Of a DNA stretch of 64,000 nt, positions 8,770 to 17,142 are shown piece by piece; position 1 is the first letter of the stretch; every line of letters starts with the position of its first letter. The notes under the pieces are model-generated. The model was not told where the DNA came from. It saw nothing but the letters and a program-made list of their open reading frames with translations, and did no database searches. Made by a program: the position numbers and the translations under genes. The DNA lies in NCBI GenBank assembly GCA_041395845.1, contig JAWKZS010000007.1:62001-126000 (forward strand), given 5' to 3'. The DNA is from Ch67 sp041395845 (GTDB taxonomy: Bacteria > Pseudomonadota > Gammaproteobacteria > Pseudomonadales > Ketobacteraceae).

Positions 8770-10167
8770 ATGAACGCCGTACTGGACAATAAATTCACCG
8801 ATTTCAAAGTTGCCGATATCTCGCTGGCCAAGTGGGGCCGCAAGGAAATCGACATCGCCGAAGGCGAAATGCCTGCGCTGATGGCGCTGCGGGAAAAATA
8901 CAAGGCCCAGCAGCCACTCAAAGGCGCCCGCATCATGGGCTGCATTCACATGACCATCCAGACCGCCGTGCTGATCGAAACCCTGGTGGCACTGGGCGCC
9001 GAAGTGCGCTGGTCATCCTGCAACATTTTCTCGACCCAGGATCACGCTGCGGCTGCGATTGCCGCCGCCGGCATTCCGGTGTTCGCCTGGAAAGGTGAAA
9101 CCGAGGAAGAATTCTGGTGGTGCATCGAGCAGACCATCAAGGCGCACAAAGACAGCGACCAGCTGTGGAACGCCAACATGATCCTGGACGACGGCGGCGA
9201 CCTGACCCAGATCGTGCATGAAAAATACCCGCACATGCTGGACAAGATTCACGGCATTTCGGAAGAAACCACCACCGGCGTACACCGCCTGCTGGAAATG
9301 CTCGAGCACGGCAAACTGAAAGTGCCCGCCATCAACGTGAACGATGCCGTCACCAAGTCGAAGAACGACAATAAATACGGTTGCCGTCACTCGCTGAACG
9401 ATGCCATCAAGCGCGGCACCGACCACCTGCTGTCCGGCAAAAAAGCCCTGGTAATCGGTTACGGTGATGTGGGCAAGGGCTCTGCTGCGTCCCTGCGTCA
9501 GGAAGGCATGATCGTGAAAATCACCGAGATCGATCCGATCTGCGCGATGCAGGCCTGCATGGACGGTTACGAAGTGGTGTCGCCGTACATCAACGGTATC
9601 AACACCGGCACCGCGGAAGGTATCGACAAGGTGCTGCTGGCCAATACCGATCTGGTGGTCACCACCACCGGTAACGTCAACGTGTGCGACAAGCACATGC
9701 TGAGCGCGCTGAAATCCGGCGCCGTGGTGTGCAACATCGGCCACTTCGACAGCGAAATCGACACCGCTTTCATGCGCAAGAACTGGGAGTGGGAAGAAGT
9801 GAAACCGCAGGTTCACATGGTGTACCGCAACAAGGCCACCAATGATCACCTGATCCTGCTGTCCGAAGGCCGTCTGGTCAACCTGGGCAACGCCACCGGT
9901 CACCCGTCCCGCATCATGGATGGCTCGTTCGCCAACCAGGTGCTGGCGCAGATGTATCTGTGGGAACGCAAGTTTGCCGATCTGCCGGCAGCGGAAAAGG
10001 CCAGCAATCTTTATGTGAAAGTGCTGCCGAAGAAGCTGGACGAAGAAGTCGCCGCGGAAATGGTACGTGGCTTCGGCGGTGTGATCACCCGCATGACGCC
10101 GGAACAGGCCAAGTACATCAATGTACCGGTGGATGGACCTTACAAGCCGGATAGTTACAAGTACTAA
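8770..10167 (+). CDS. ahcY: Adenosylhomocysteinase (SAH hydrolase)
   Basis: 465 aa from the ATG at 8770 (MNAVLDNKFTDFKVADI), preceded by GAGAGG; the frame is open back to 8698 but those residues are not conserved. It splits S-adenosylhomocysteine into adenosine and homocysteine, relieving product inhibition of methyltransferases. Seen: substrate-domain ILDDGGDLT, NVNDAVTKSKNDNKYGCRHSL with the catalytic Lys/Asp pair, NAD-binding GYGDVGKGSA, and the C-terminal Lys/Tyr tail PYKPDSYKY contacting NAD. I looked for an SAH riboswitch in the 120 bp upstream and did not find its conserved core. A structured repeat follows 24 bp after the stop. Confidence 0.98.
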   Translation: MNAVLDNKFTDFKVADISLAKWGRKEIDIAEGEMPALMALREKYKAQQPLKGARIMGCIHMTIQTAVLIETLVALGAEVRWSSCNIFSTQDHAAAAIAAAGIPVFAWKGETEEEFWWCIEQTIKAHKDSDQLWNANMILDDGGDLTQIVHEKYPHMLDKIHGISEETTTGVHRLLEMLEHGKLKVPAINVNDAVTKSKNDNKYGCRHSLNDAIKRGTDHLLSGKKALVIGYGDVGKGSAASLRQEGMIVKITEIDPICAMQACMDGYEVVSPYINGINTGTAEGIDKVLLANTDLVVTTTGNVNVCDKHMLSALKSGAVVCNIGHFDSEIDTAFMRKNWEWEEVKPQVHMVYRNKATNDHLILLSEGRLVNLGNATGHPSRIMDGSFANQVLAQMYLWERKFADLPAAEKASNLYVKVLPKKLDEEVAAEMVRGFGGVITRMTPEQAKYINVPVDGPYKPDSYKY

Positions 10168-10191
10168 GCGACCCAACGCTGGCACGATGCC

Positions 10192-10307
10192 GCGCGCTGG
10201 TGCGGTGGAGGCTGTTTGGGGACATCAGCGGCCAGGGATGGCCGCTGTTGAGCGCACATGGATGTGCTTGTAGCGTGCCCCAAACAGCCTCCACCGTACC
10301 AGCGCGC
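10192..10307 (+). repeat. Structured intergenic element, copy A (paired arms with two-hairpin core)
   Basis: The 30-bp left arm (10192-10221) and right arm (10278-10307) are complementary at 29 of 30 positions; the single mismatch becomes a G-U pair in RNA. Between the arms are two small hairpins: GCGGCCA-GGGA-TGGCCGC and GCACA-TGGA-TGTGC, then TGTAGCGTG. The whole would fold as a long stem capped by a three-way junction. The core is nearly identical to that of copy C at 52742-52849, whereas the arms are unrelated in sequence. It fills most of the 174-bp gap between ahcY and metF. A few spurious open frames run through it. Confidence 0.9.
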
Positions 10308-10341
10308 AGAACAGGCACCGAGCAAAAAAAGCGAGACCACA

Positions 10342-11199
10342 ATGAACTCCCAATCAAAATACGAAAAACGTTTCAGCTTCGAATTCTTCCCGCCGAAAAC
10401 CGACGCGGGTGCCGACAAGCTGAAGACCGTGCAAGCCGAACTCGCGGCACGCAAACCGAGCTTTTTCTCCGTCACCTATGGCGCCGGCGGCTCCACCCGT
10501 GATCGCACTTTTGACACCGTCATGACGGTGAAGAACGGCACCGGCATCTGCACCGCGCCGCACCTGTCCTGTGTCGGTGACACCAAAAAGCAGCTGGCCG
10601 AATTGCTGGAACAGTACAAGGCCAACGGCATCAACCGTATCGTGGCCCTGCGCGGCGATCTGCCATCCGGCATGGGCGCGTCGATGGGTGAACTGAAATA
10701 CGCGTCGGACCTGGTGCGTTTCATCCGCGAGCAAACTGGTGATCATTTCCATATTGAAGTGGCGGCCTATCCGGAAATGCACCCGCAGGCGCAGAACATG
10801 AAGGCCGATCTGCAGGCGTTCAAAACCAAGGTGGAAGCCGGTGCGAGCAGCGCCATCACCCAGTATTTCTTCAATGTCGATGCCTACAAGTTCTTTGTCG
10901 ACAGCTGCGAGAAGATGGGCCTGGATCTGCCGATCGTGCCGGGCATCATGCCAATCACCAACTATGAGAACCTGGTGCGCTTCTCGCACACCTGTGGCGC
11001 GGAAATCCCCCGCTGGATCAAGATGCGGATGGAATCTTTCGCCGGTGACACGGCCTCCATTCAACAGCTGGGTGAAGAGATCGTCACCAACCTGTGCGCC
11101 GAACTGCTCGACATGGGCGCACCCGGCCTGCATTTCTACACCATGAACCTGACCGGCCCCACCCTGAACATCTGGGACAACCTGGGCCTGTCCAGCTGA
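10342..11199 (+). CDS. metF: Methylenetetrahydrofolate reductase
   Basis: 285 aa from the ATG at 10342 (MNSQSKYEKRFSFEFFPPKT); an earlier in-frame ATG at 10258 lies inside the structured repeat and is rejected. A FAD enzyme reducing 5,10-methylene-THF to 5-methyl-THF, the methyl donor for homocysteine remethylation. Seen: FEFFPPKTDAGADKL, SVTYGAGGSTRD, a VALRGD motif, and the conserved C-terminal TMNLTGPTLNIW. With ahcY directly upstream it completes the homocysteine-to-methionine part of the SAM cycle. The ribosome site is weak (GCGAG), so expression may depend on the preceding element or on coupling to the ahcY transcript. Confidence 0.96.
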   Translation: MNSQSKYEKRFSFEFFPPKTDAGADKLKTVQAELAARKPSFFSVTYGAGGSTRDRTFDTVMTVKNGTGICTAPHLSCVGDTKKQLAELLEQYKANGINRIVALRGDLPSGMGASMGELKYASDLVRFIREQTGDHFHIEVAAYPEMHPQAQNMKADLQAFKTKVEAGASSAITQYFFNVDAYKFFVDSCEKMGLDLPIVPGIMPITNYENLVRFSHTCGAEIPRWIKMRMESFAGDTASIQQLGEEIVTNLCAELLDMGAPGLHFYTMNLTGPTLNIWDNLGLSS

Positions 11200-11208
11200 C
11201 CTCCACGC

Positions 11209-11228
11209 GCCCGACCGTCCGGTCGGGC
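11209..11228 (+). terminator. GC-rich hairpin after metF
   Basis: GCCCGACCG and CGGTCGGGC are perfect inverted repeats with a 2-nt gap (8-bp stem with a 4-nt loop in practice), 10 bp after the metF stop. No T-tract follows, so termination is unproven. Confidence 0.45.
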
Positions 11229-11264
11229 CGTAACCTCTACAACACTTCGACAAGCTGAGCAAAA

Positions 11265-11292
11265 TTGCACCAGTTTTGTCCTGCACTATACT
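11265..11292 (+). promoter_or_regulatory. Sigma-70-like promoter of the PAS chemoreceptor gene
   Basis: TTGCAC (11265-11270), 16-bp spacer, TATACT (11287-11292), about 90 bp upstream of the ATG at 11382. Confidence 0.5.
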
Positions 11293-11381
11293 CTCTCGGC
11301 GTCCGTACAGGATTTGTCACGGTACACACCCTGCATTTTCAGGAAATGCCTCTGATTAATCTGAGATTTTACGGAGTTACC

Positions 11382-12683
11382 ATGTTCTTCAAACGCCAGC
11401 GCCAGGCCATCGCCCATCTGACCACCGAATTGCAGGAAACCCGCAGCATGTGGGATGCGATCCGGCAACACAATGCGGTGATCGAGTTCAGTCCCGATGG
11501 CACCATCCTTGATGCCAATGATGCATTCCTGAGCCTGATGGGTTTCCAGCGCCAGGACGTGGTAGGCCAGCACCACCGGCTGTTCTGTGATGCGAAGGAC
11601 GTTGCCGCACCAGCGTACCGTGCGTTCTGGGCAGCACTGGCAGCCGGTGACAAGCAGGCCGGAATCTTCCGCCGCATCACCCGTGCCGGTCAGCCGGTCT
11701 GGCTGCAGGCCAACTATATGCCGGTGCGCCGCGACGGCAGGGTCGTGCGGATCATCAAGCTGGCGCAGGATGTGAGTGAGCAGACTCTGCAGCGCCAGCA
11801 GCAACAGTCCGTACTGGACGCGCTCGACCGCTCCCAGGCCATCATCGAATTCCAGCCCGATGGCACCGTGCTGCACGCCAACGCGAATTTCCTGCAATGC
11901 ATGGGTTACCGGCTGCAGGATATTGTCGGCCAGCATCACCGCCTGTTCTGCTTCGACCAGTTCTATCAGGATCACCCCCACTTCTGGAAAGAACTGGCGC
12001 AGGGGGAATTCAAGCGTGGCAAGTTCCAGCGCCATGACAAATTCGGCAATACCGTGTGGCTGGAAGCGTCCTACAATCCGGTGCTCGACGAGCACGGCAA
12101 GGTGGTGCGGATCATCAAGTTCGCCAGCGTCATTACCGCCCGGGTAGAACAGGAGCTGGCGACCCAGCAGGCGGCGGAAGTGGCCAGCGCCACCTCGGAA
12201 GAAACCGCGCAGATTGCGGTGAACGGCGCCAGCCTGCTGCGGGACAGCGTGCAGATCTCCCACGCCATCGCCGCCCAGATTGCCGATGCCGGCGAGCTGA
12301 TCAATCAGCTGAACGCGAAATCCACGGAAATTTCCGCCATCGTGACGACGATCAGCAGCATCGCCGACCAGACCAATCTGCTGGCGCTCAACGCGGCCAT
12401 TGAAGCAGCGCGGGCCGGTGAGCACGGGCGTGGCTTTGCGGTGGTGGCGGACGAAGTGCGCAATCTGGCGTCCCGTACCAATGCTTCCACCGTCGAAATC
12501 GAGAATATGGTGAAAGCCAATCGCGGCCTGACCCAGGATGCGATGAACCGCATGCAGAAAGTGCAGGAACAGGCCCTGGAAGGCAGCACCCTGATCAACC
12601 GCGCCTCGTCAGTGATTGAGGAGATCCGTCTGGGCGCCGAGAACGTGTCGCGCACCGTGGCGGCACTGGGGAGCCAGCAGTAA
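11382..12683 (+). CDS. Soluble PAS-PAS methyl-accepting chemotaxis protein (BdlA/Aer2-like)
   Basis: 433 aa from the ATG at 11382 with ACGGAG 5 nt upstream; the longer frame from 11265 starts within the promoter. Two tandem PAS domains (about residues 30-140 and 150-270) share repeated signatures such as IEFSPDGTIL / IEFQPDGTVL, VVGQHHRLFC / IVGQHHRLFC and VRIIKLA / VRIIKFA, showing internal duplication. They are followed by a chemoreceptor signalling domain with the hairpin tip DQTNLLALNAAIEAARAGE and ADEVRNLASRT. No transmembrane segment or HAMP domain is visible, so it is a cytoplasmic sensor, likely of redox state or a small ligand. The length and layout resemble P. aeruginosa BdlA, which links sensing to biofilm dispersal; that function is inference. 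Confidence 0.88.
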   Translation: MFFKRQRQAIAHLTTELQETRSMWDAIRQHNAVIEFSPDGTILDANDAFLSLMGFQRQDVVGQHHRLFCDAKDVAAPAYRAFWAALAAGDKQAGIFRRITRAGQPVWLQANYMPVRRDGRVVRIIKLAQDVSEQTLQRQQQQSVLDALDRSQAIIEFQPDGTVLHANANFLQCMGYRLQDIVGQHHRLFCFDQFYQDHPHFWKELAQGEFKRGKFQRHDKFGNTVWLEASYNPVLDEHGKVVRIIKFASVITARVEQELATQQAAEVASATSEETAQIAVNGASLLRDSVQISHAIAAQIADAGELINQLNAKSTEISAIVTTISSIADQTNLLALNAAIEAARAGEHGRGFAVVADEVRNLASRTNASTVEIENMVKANRGLTQDAMNRMQKVQEQALEGSTLINRASSVIEEIRLGAENVSRTVAALGSQQ

Positions 12684-12765
12684 CCAGCGCCCTACGCACA
12701 AACCGTTAACCTTTTCTATACTCGAAACAGTGCGACTCCCATGTTTCCTGCCAGAAAGGGCTTTC

Positions 12766-14025
12766 ATGAACCAGGCTTCTGTCGCGCCCATTCATCTGGG
12801 CACTTTGCGCCGGCTTACCCGTGCCCTGCCGTATTTCAGTTACTGGAGCGGGTCACAGTTAAATTCCATCGAAACGGCCTGTCGCGCCGTGACAGTAAAG
12901 ACGCCGACCGTGCTGCTGCAGCTGAACGGACTGGAACCGTTTGCCTATTTTCTGCTGCGTGGTGAAGTACAGCTGCAGGACATCGCCGGCACAATCCGGA
13001 CGCTGCGCGCCGGGGAAACGGACGCCGGCTTTCCGCTGACCCGGCAGAAGGACCGACCGTTGCAGTTGACGGCTCTGCCCGGCGCAGAGCTGCTGCGGAT
13101 CGAAACCTCGAAACTGCGCAGCCATCAGGTCCGCCGCAAGCCGGCGCGCTATTGCATCCCCGATGATGCACCGGATGCCCCCTGGCGAGGCCACCCGCTG
13201 GTGGTGGAGCTGATTCACCAGGCCGAAACCGGATCACTGGCGCTGCCGGCCATTCCGGGTATTGCCTTGCGGGTGCAGCGGGCCCTTGCGAAAGACGCCA
13301 CCCGCACCGATGAAATCGTCGCGATCATCAGCGCCGACCCGGCCATCACCGCACGCCTGCTCAAAGTCGCCAACAGTGCGTTTTTCGGAATGCACACCCA
13401 GTGTGAAACGGTGAAAGCCGCACTGCTGCGTCTGGGCATGGAAAAATCCCGCAACCTGGTGACCAGCCTGCTGCTGCGGGATCTGTTCTCCAGCCGTCAC
13501 GCTGCGCTCAAAAAGCTGATGCTGCAGCGCTGGCGCCACGCCATCGATATCGCTGCCCTGTGCGCCGTGCTGGCCCGCCTCACCCCCGGCCTGCAACCGG
13601 AACGCGCCATGCTGGTGGGCCTGCTGCACGAAATCGGCGCCCTGCCCATCATCCGTCTGGCCGAGTCCCATCCCGATCTGCTGGCGGATAGTGCCACCCT
13701 GCACGATATCCTCACCCACCTGACGCCGGAACTGAGTGCCATGGCACTGGAAGGCTGGGGCTTCGAGCCGGAATTCATTACCGCCGCGCAGCATCAGCAT
13801 CAGTGGTTTCGCGATCACGATGGCAAGGCCGATTACACCGATGTGTTGCAGATCGCCCATCTGCATGGCCTGGTCCAGCAGCGCAGCGAACTGCAGCTGC
13901 CCCGCATCGACGAGATCCCGGCATTCCACAAGCTCGCCCTGGGCCAGCTGACCCCGCACCTGAGCCTGCAGGTGCTGGAAGAAGCCCGCCAGCAGATCGA
14001 TGAACTGAAATCACTGCTGGCCTGA
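12766..14025 (+). CDS. HDOD-domain regulatory protein with N-terminal sensory domain
   Basis: 419 aa from the ATG at 12766 with AGAAAGGG upstream; the frame is open back to 12616 but overlaps the previous gene's end. Residues about 30-130 (VLLQLNGLEPFAYFLLRGEVQL...) resemble a divergent cyclic-nucleotide-binding-type beta-barrel. Residues about 155-360 form an HDOD domain: LPAIPGIALRVQRAL, ISADPAITARLLKVANSAFF, then VGLLHEIGALPI. HDOD proteins are HD-related regulators, usually without phosphodiesterase activity, acting in signal transduction. The gene stands alone between the chemoreceptor and bioA; TATACT at 12717-12722 may be its -10 box. The partner is unknown. Confidence 0.8.
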   Translation: MNQASVAPIHLGTLRRLTRALPYFSYWSGSQLNSIETACRAVTVKTPTVLLQLNGLEPFAYFLLRGEVQLQDIAGTIRTLRAGETDAGFPLTRQKDRPLQLTALPGAELLRIETSKLRSHQVRRKPARYCIPDDAPDAPWRGHPLVVELIHQAETGSLALPAIPGIALRVQRALAKDATRTDEIVAIISADPAITARLLKVANSAFFGMHTQCETVKAALLRLGMEKSRNLVTSLLLRDLFSSRHAALKKLMLQRWRHAIDIAALCAVLARLTPGLQPERAMLVGLLHEIGALPIIRLAESHPDLLADSATLHDILTHLTPELSAMALEGWGFEPEFITAAQHQHQWFRDHDGKADYTDVLQIAHLHGLVQQRSELQLPRIDEIPAFHKLALGQLTPHLSLQVLEEARQQIDELKSLLA

Positions 14026-14110
14026 TACCCCTTGATCAGGCTCGCCCGGTTTGCCCCGGCGCACGCCGGCACGTAACATCGGGACACCCAGCTTTATGGA
14101 AGTATGTCTC

Positions 14111-15463
14111 ATGTCCATCAATCACCAACTCATGCAGCGGGATCTGGCCGTGCTCTGGCACCCCTGCACCCAGATGAAAGATCACGAACAGCTGCCGATC
14201 ATTCCGATCAAACGGGGCGACGGCGTGTGGCTGGAGGACTTCGAAGGCAAGCGCTATCTGGACGCCGTGAGTTCCTGGTGGGTCAATCTGTTCGGCCACG
14301 CCAATCCGCGCATCAACGGGCGGGTCAAGGCGCAGCTTGATCAGCTGGAACATGTGATTCTGGCAGGCTTTTCCCACGAACCGATCATCGAACTGTCCGA
14401 ACGTCTGGTGGCCATCACGCCACCCCGGCTGACCCGGGTGTTTTATGCAGACAACGGCTCGTCGGGCATCGAAGTCGCCCTGAAAATGAGTTTCCATTAC
14501 TGGCTCAATCAGGGCGCCACCCGCAAAACCAAATTCGTGACCCTGGCCAACAGCTACCACGGGGAAACCCTGGCGGCCCTGGCAGTCGGCAATGTGGACC
14601 TGTACAAGAAGACCTACGAACCGCTGCTGATGACCACCTTTACCGCCCCCAGCCCGGATGCCTATCTGGCGGAACCGGGGGAAAGCGCCGAGCAGTATGC
14701 GCTGCGGGCGGCAGACGGCATGGAACAGATCCTGGCGCAGCACAGCGAAGAAATCTGCGCAGTGATCGTGGAGCCGCTGATCCAGTGCGCCGGCAGCATG
14801 CGCATGTACCACCCCGCCTACCTGACCCGGTTGCGCCAGCTGTGCGACCAGTACAACGTGCACCTGATTGCCGATGAAATCGCCGTAGGCTTTGGCCGTA
14901 CCGGCACCCTGTTTGCCTGCGAGCAGGCGGCGATCACCCCGGATTTTCTCTGTCTGTCGAAAGGCCTCACCGGCGGGTACCTGCCGCTCTGCGCAGTCCT
15001 CACCACCGATACCGTGTACCAGGCGTTCTACGACGATTACGCCAGCCTGCGGGGCTTTCTGCATTCCCACTCCTACACCGGCAATCCGCTGGCCTGCGCC
15101 GCCGCCCTGGCGACCCTGGATATCTTCCGGGAAGACGACGTGATCAACCGCAACCAGGCACTGAGCGCGAAAATGCGCGCTGCCACCGAGCACTTCTGCG
15201 ATCACCCCCAGGTGGCGGACGTACGCCAGACCGGCATGGTGCTGGCCATCGAAATGGTGAAGAACAAGCGCACCCGGGAACCCTATCCCTGGCAGGAACG
15301 CCGGGGCCTGCGGGTCTACCAGCACGCCCTGTCCCAGGGCGCCCTGCTGCGACCGCTGGGCAGCGTCGTCTACTTCATGCCACCTTACGTAATCACCGAG
15401 GAACAGATCGACTTTCTGGCCCGGGTCGCCTGGGATGGCATTAACATCGCTACCCGGGATTGA
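14111..15463 (+). CDS. bioA: Adenosylmethionine-8-amino-7-oxononanoate aminotransferase
   Basis: 450 aa from the ATG at 14111 (MSINHQLMQRDLAVLWHPCTQ), with GGAAG about 8 nt upstream. A PLP-dependent class III aminotransferase making 7,8-diaminononanoate in biotin synthesis, unusual in using SAM as amino donor. Seen: WHPCTQMKDH near the N-terminus, SSWWVNLFGH, SYHGETLAAL, IADEIAVGFGRTG with the PLP-binding Asp, and the Schiff-base Lys in LSKGLTGGYLPL. In Pseudomonas bioA is next to rsmE; here fbp and the toxin cassette are inserted between them. No other bio gene is in the window. Confidence 0.96.
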   Translation: MSINHQLMQRDLAVLWHPCTQMKDHEQLPIIPIKRGDGVWLEDFEGKRYLDAVSSWWVNLFGHANPRINGRVKAQLDQLEHVILAGFSHEPIIELSERLVAITPPRLTRVFYADNGSSGIEVALKMSFHYWLNQGATRKTKFVTLANSYHGETLAALAVGNVDLYKKTYEPLLMTTFTAPSPDAYLAEPGESAEQYALRAADGMEQILAQHSEEICAVIVEPLIQCAGSMRMYHPAYLTRLRQLCDQYNVHLIADEIAVGFGRTGTLFACEQAAITPDFLCLSKGLTGGYLPLCAVLTTDTVYQAFYDDYASLRGFLHSHSYTGNPLACAAALATLDIFREDDVINRNQALSAKMRAATEHFCDHPQVADVRQTGMVLAIEMVKNKRTREPYPWQERRGLRVYQHALSQGALLRPLGSVVYFMPPYVITEEQIDFLARVAWDGINIATRD

Positions 15464-15487
15464 CCTGATCCGGACAGCAGGCACAAA

Positions 15488-15509
15488 AAAGGCGGGAATT
15501 CCCGCCTTT
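15488..15509. terminator. Bidirectional terminator between bioA and fbp
   Basis: AAAGGCGGG-AATT-CCCGCCTTT is a perfect 9-bp stem flanked by an A-run on the left and TTTCTC on the right, lying between the convergent bioA and fbp genes. It can terminate both transcripts. Confidence 0.85.
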
Positions 15510-15526
15510 CTCACATCAAGTCGGCC

Positions 15527-16537
15527 TCAGCCAAACTCGCGGATAAAGCCTTCGAGCTTGTCCACCATGTTGGGCGACCCAACAAACAGCGGGCAGCGCT
15601 GGTGCAGCTCAGTGGGCTCGATATCCAGCACCCGCTTGCCGGCACCGGCAATCGCCTTGCCACCGGCCTGCTCGATCAGGAACGCCATCGGATTGCACTC
15701 GTACAGCAGGCGCAGCTTGCCGTTGGGGTGACTTGCGGTGGAGGGGTACATGTAGATGCCACCCTTGATCAGGTTGCGGTGGAAGTCGGATACCAGCGAG
15801 CCGATATAACGCGACGTGTACGGCCGCTTGGTGGACTTGTCTTCTTCCTGGCAGTACTTGATGTACTTCTTCACGCCATCGGGGAAGTGCACATAGTTGC
15901 CTTCGTTGATGGAGTAGATGGTGCCGCTTTCCGGTACCCGCAGATTCGGGTGGGACAGACAGAACACCCCGATGGTGGGATCGTAGGTGAAACCGTTGAC
16001 GCCATTACCGGTGGAGTACACCAGCATGGTGGACGAGCCGTAAATCACGTAACCGGCGGCGATCTGCTTGTGACCGGGCTGAAGGAAATCTTCTTCCGTC
16101 ACGTGACTGCCCACCGGTGACACCCGGTGATAGATACTGAAGATGGTCCCCACCGACACGTTCACATCGATGTTGGACGAACCGTCCAGCGGATCGATCA
16201 GCACTACGTATTTTCCGTCGAGGTTTTTGGTTTCCTCGAATTTCACGAACTGCTCTTCTTCCTCGGACGCAATGCCGCATACCACGCCGCGCTGGGCCAG
16301 TGCGCTCTTGAAGCGTTCGTTGGCGTACACATCCAGCTTCTGCTGCTGTTCACCCTGCACGTTGGCCGCACCGGCAGAGCCCATGATATCCGCCAGACCC
16401 GCCTTGTTGATTTCGCGGTGGAGGATTTTTGCCGCCAGCCGGATCGAGGAAAACAGCGATGTCAGTTCGCCACTGGCACCGGGGTATTCCTTCTGCTGGT
16501 CAATGATAAATTCGCCAAGGGTTTTGATGATTTCCAT
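15527..16537 (-). CDS. fbp: Class I fructose-1,6-bisphosphatase
   Basis: 336 aa, full length for the class I enzyme. It hydrolyses fructose-1,6-bisphosphate to fructose-6-phosphate in gluconeogenesis. Seen: the metal site DPLDGSSNIDVN, GSAGAANVQGEQQQKLDVYAN in the N-terminal half, SEEEEQ, YGSSTMLVYSTG, and the substrate-binding KLRLLYECNPMAFLIEQAGG toward the C-terminus. Together with tkt and epd it points to active gluconeogenesis, as expected for a cell living on acids or lipids. The 65-bp gap upstream separates it from the immunity gene and contains nothing else obvious. Confidence 0.97.
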   Translation of the reverse strand: MEIIKTLGEFIIDQQKEYPGASGELTSLFSSIRLAAKILHREINKAGLADIMGSAGAANVQGEQQQKLDVYANERFKSALAQRGVVCGIASEEEEQFVKFEETKNLDGKYVVLIDPLDGSSNIDVNVSVGTIFSIYHRVSPVGSHVTEEDFLQPGHKQIAAGYVIYGSSTMLVYSTGNGVNGFTYDPTIGVFCLSHPNLRVPESGTIYSINEGNYVHFPDGVKKYIKYCQEEDKSTKRPYTSRYIGSLVSDFHRNLIKGGIYMYPSTASHPNGKLRLLYECNPMAFLIEQAGGKAIAGAGKRVLDIEPTELHQRCPLFVGSPNMVDKLEGFIREFG

Positions 16538-16602
16538 GAAACTATTTCCACTCGTTCATTGATTTTAAAATTTGGTTGCCATGATTACTGCCGACAGCAA
16601 CG

Positions 16603-17142
16603 TCAGTTGCGAGCCGTAAGATCACGGCTGAAACACAATCCGGTAAGCGCGTTACTTTCAACCAAGCTCCGCAACCTGTCTGTGCAGAACAGACCGCGGC
16701 CGACTCCGTACGTGGTGCACCAGATGATCTGGCCGGCGACTTGTTCAGGCAGAAATCCTAACGCCTGGATTTCCTCATACTCATCAAGCCGACTTGCATG
16801 CTCATCCACTTCATCAATCTGATTCTGGCAGTTGAACAGCCAGTATGTCGCTTCTCCCAACACTACCGGCAACCATTCCCCCAACTCATTCAGTAATCCC
16901 GCCACGCAATCGCGGGCCGCTGGAGAAAAAACCAGATGGGGTCCAGACAGCCGGGAAATATCCGGGATTGTTTTACCTTCATCCAGCAACGCCGGCGACT
17001 CGACCCAAGCGTTTGCGAAAGGCGCCTTTCCACTTTTGGCAAGCAGGAAACCAGCCCTGTCCGCGGTCCGCAGTGAGATTGTGGCAAAGTCTGGATACAC
17101 CAGCGCAAAAGCAGGATCACTAAGAATTTTGTAAACTGTCAT
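16603..17142 (-). CDS. Imm11-type (DUF1629) immunity protein
   Basis: 179 aa from the ATG at 17142, which has GGAAGG 8 nt upstream and overlaps the end of the nuclease gene by 23 nt. The pattern SGPHLVFSPAARDCVAGLL...LPVVLGEATYWLFN, a mid-region LPEQVAGQIIWC, and the C-terminal CTDRLRSLVESNALTGLCF match my knowledge of the Imm11/DUF1629 family, found beside polymorphic toxins. It would bind and neutralise the adjacent AHH nuclease. It has no signal peptide or membrane segment, which fits a cytoplasmic inhibitor of a nucleic-acid-degrading toxin. Pairing is inferred from order and overlap. Confidence 0.72.
   Translation of the reverse strand: MTVYKILSDPAFALVYPDFATISLRTADRAGFLLAKSGKAPFANAWVESPALLDEGKTIPDISRLSGPHLVFSPAARDCVAGLLNELGEWLPVVLGEATYWLFNCQNQIDEVDEHASRLDEYEEIQALGFLPEQVAGQIIWCTTYGVGRGLFCTDRLRSLVESNALTGLCFSRDLTARN

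Noticed and set aside
10258..10341. Longer metF start within the structured repeat
   Set aside because: The extra 28 residues come from repeat DNA and are not conserved; FSFEFFPPKT, the true MetF N-terminus, follows the ATG at 10342.
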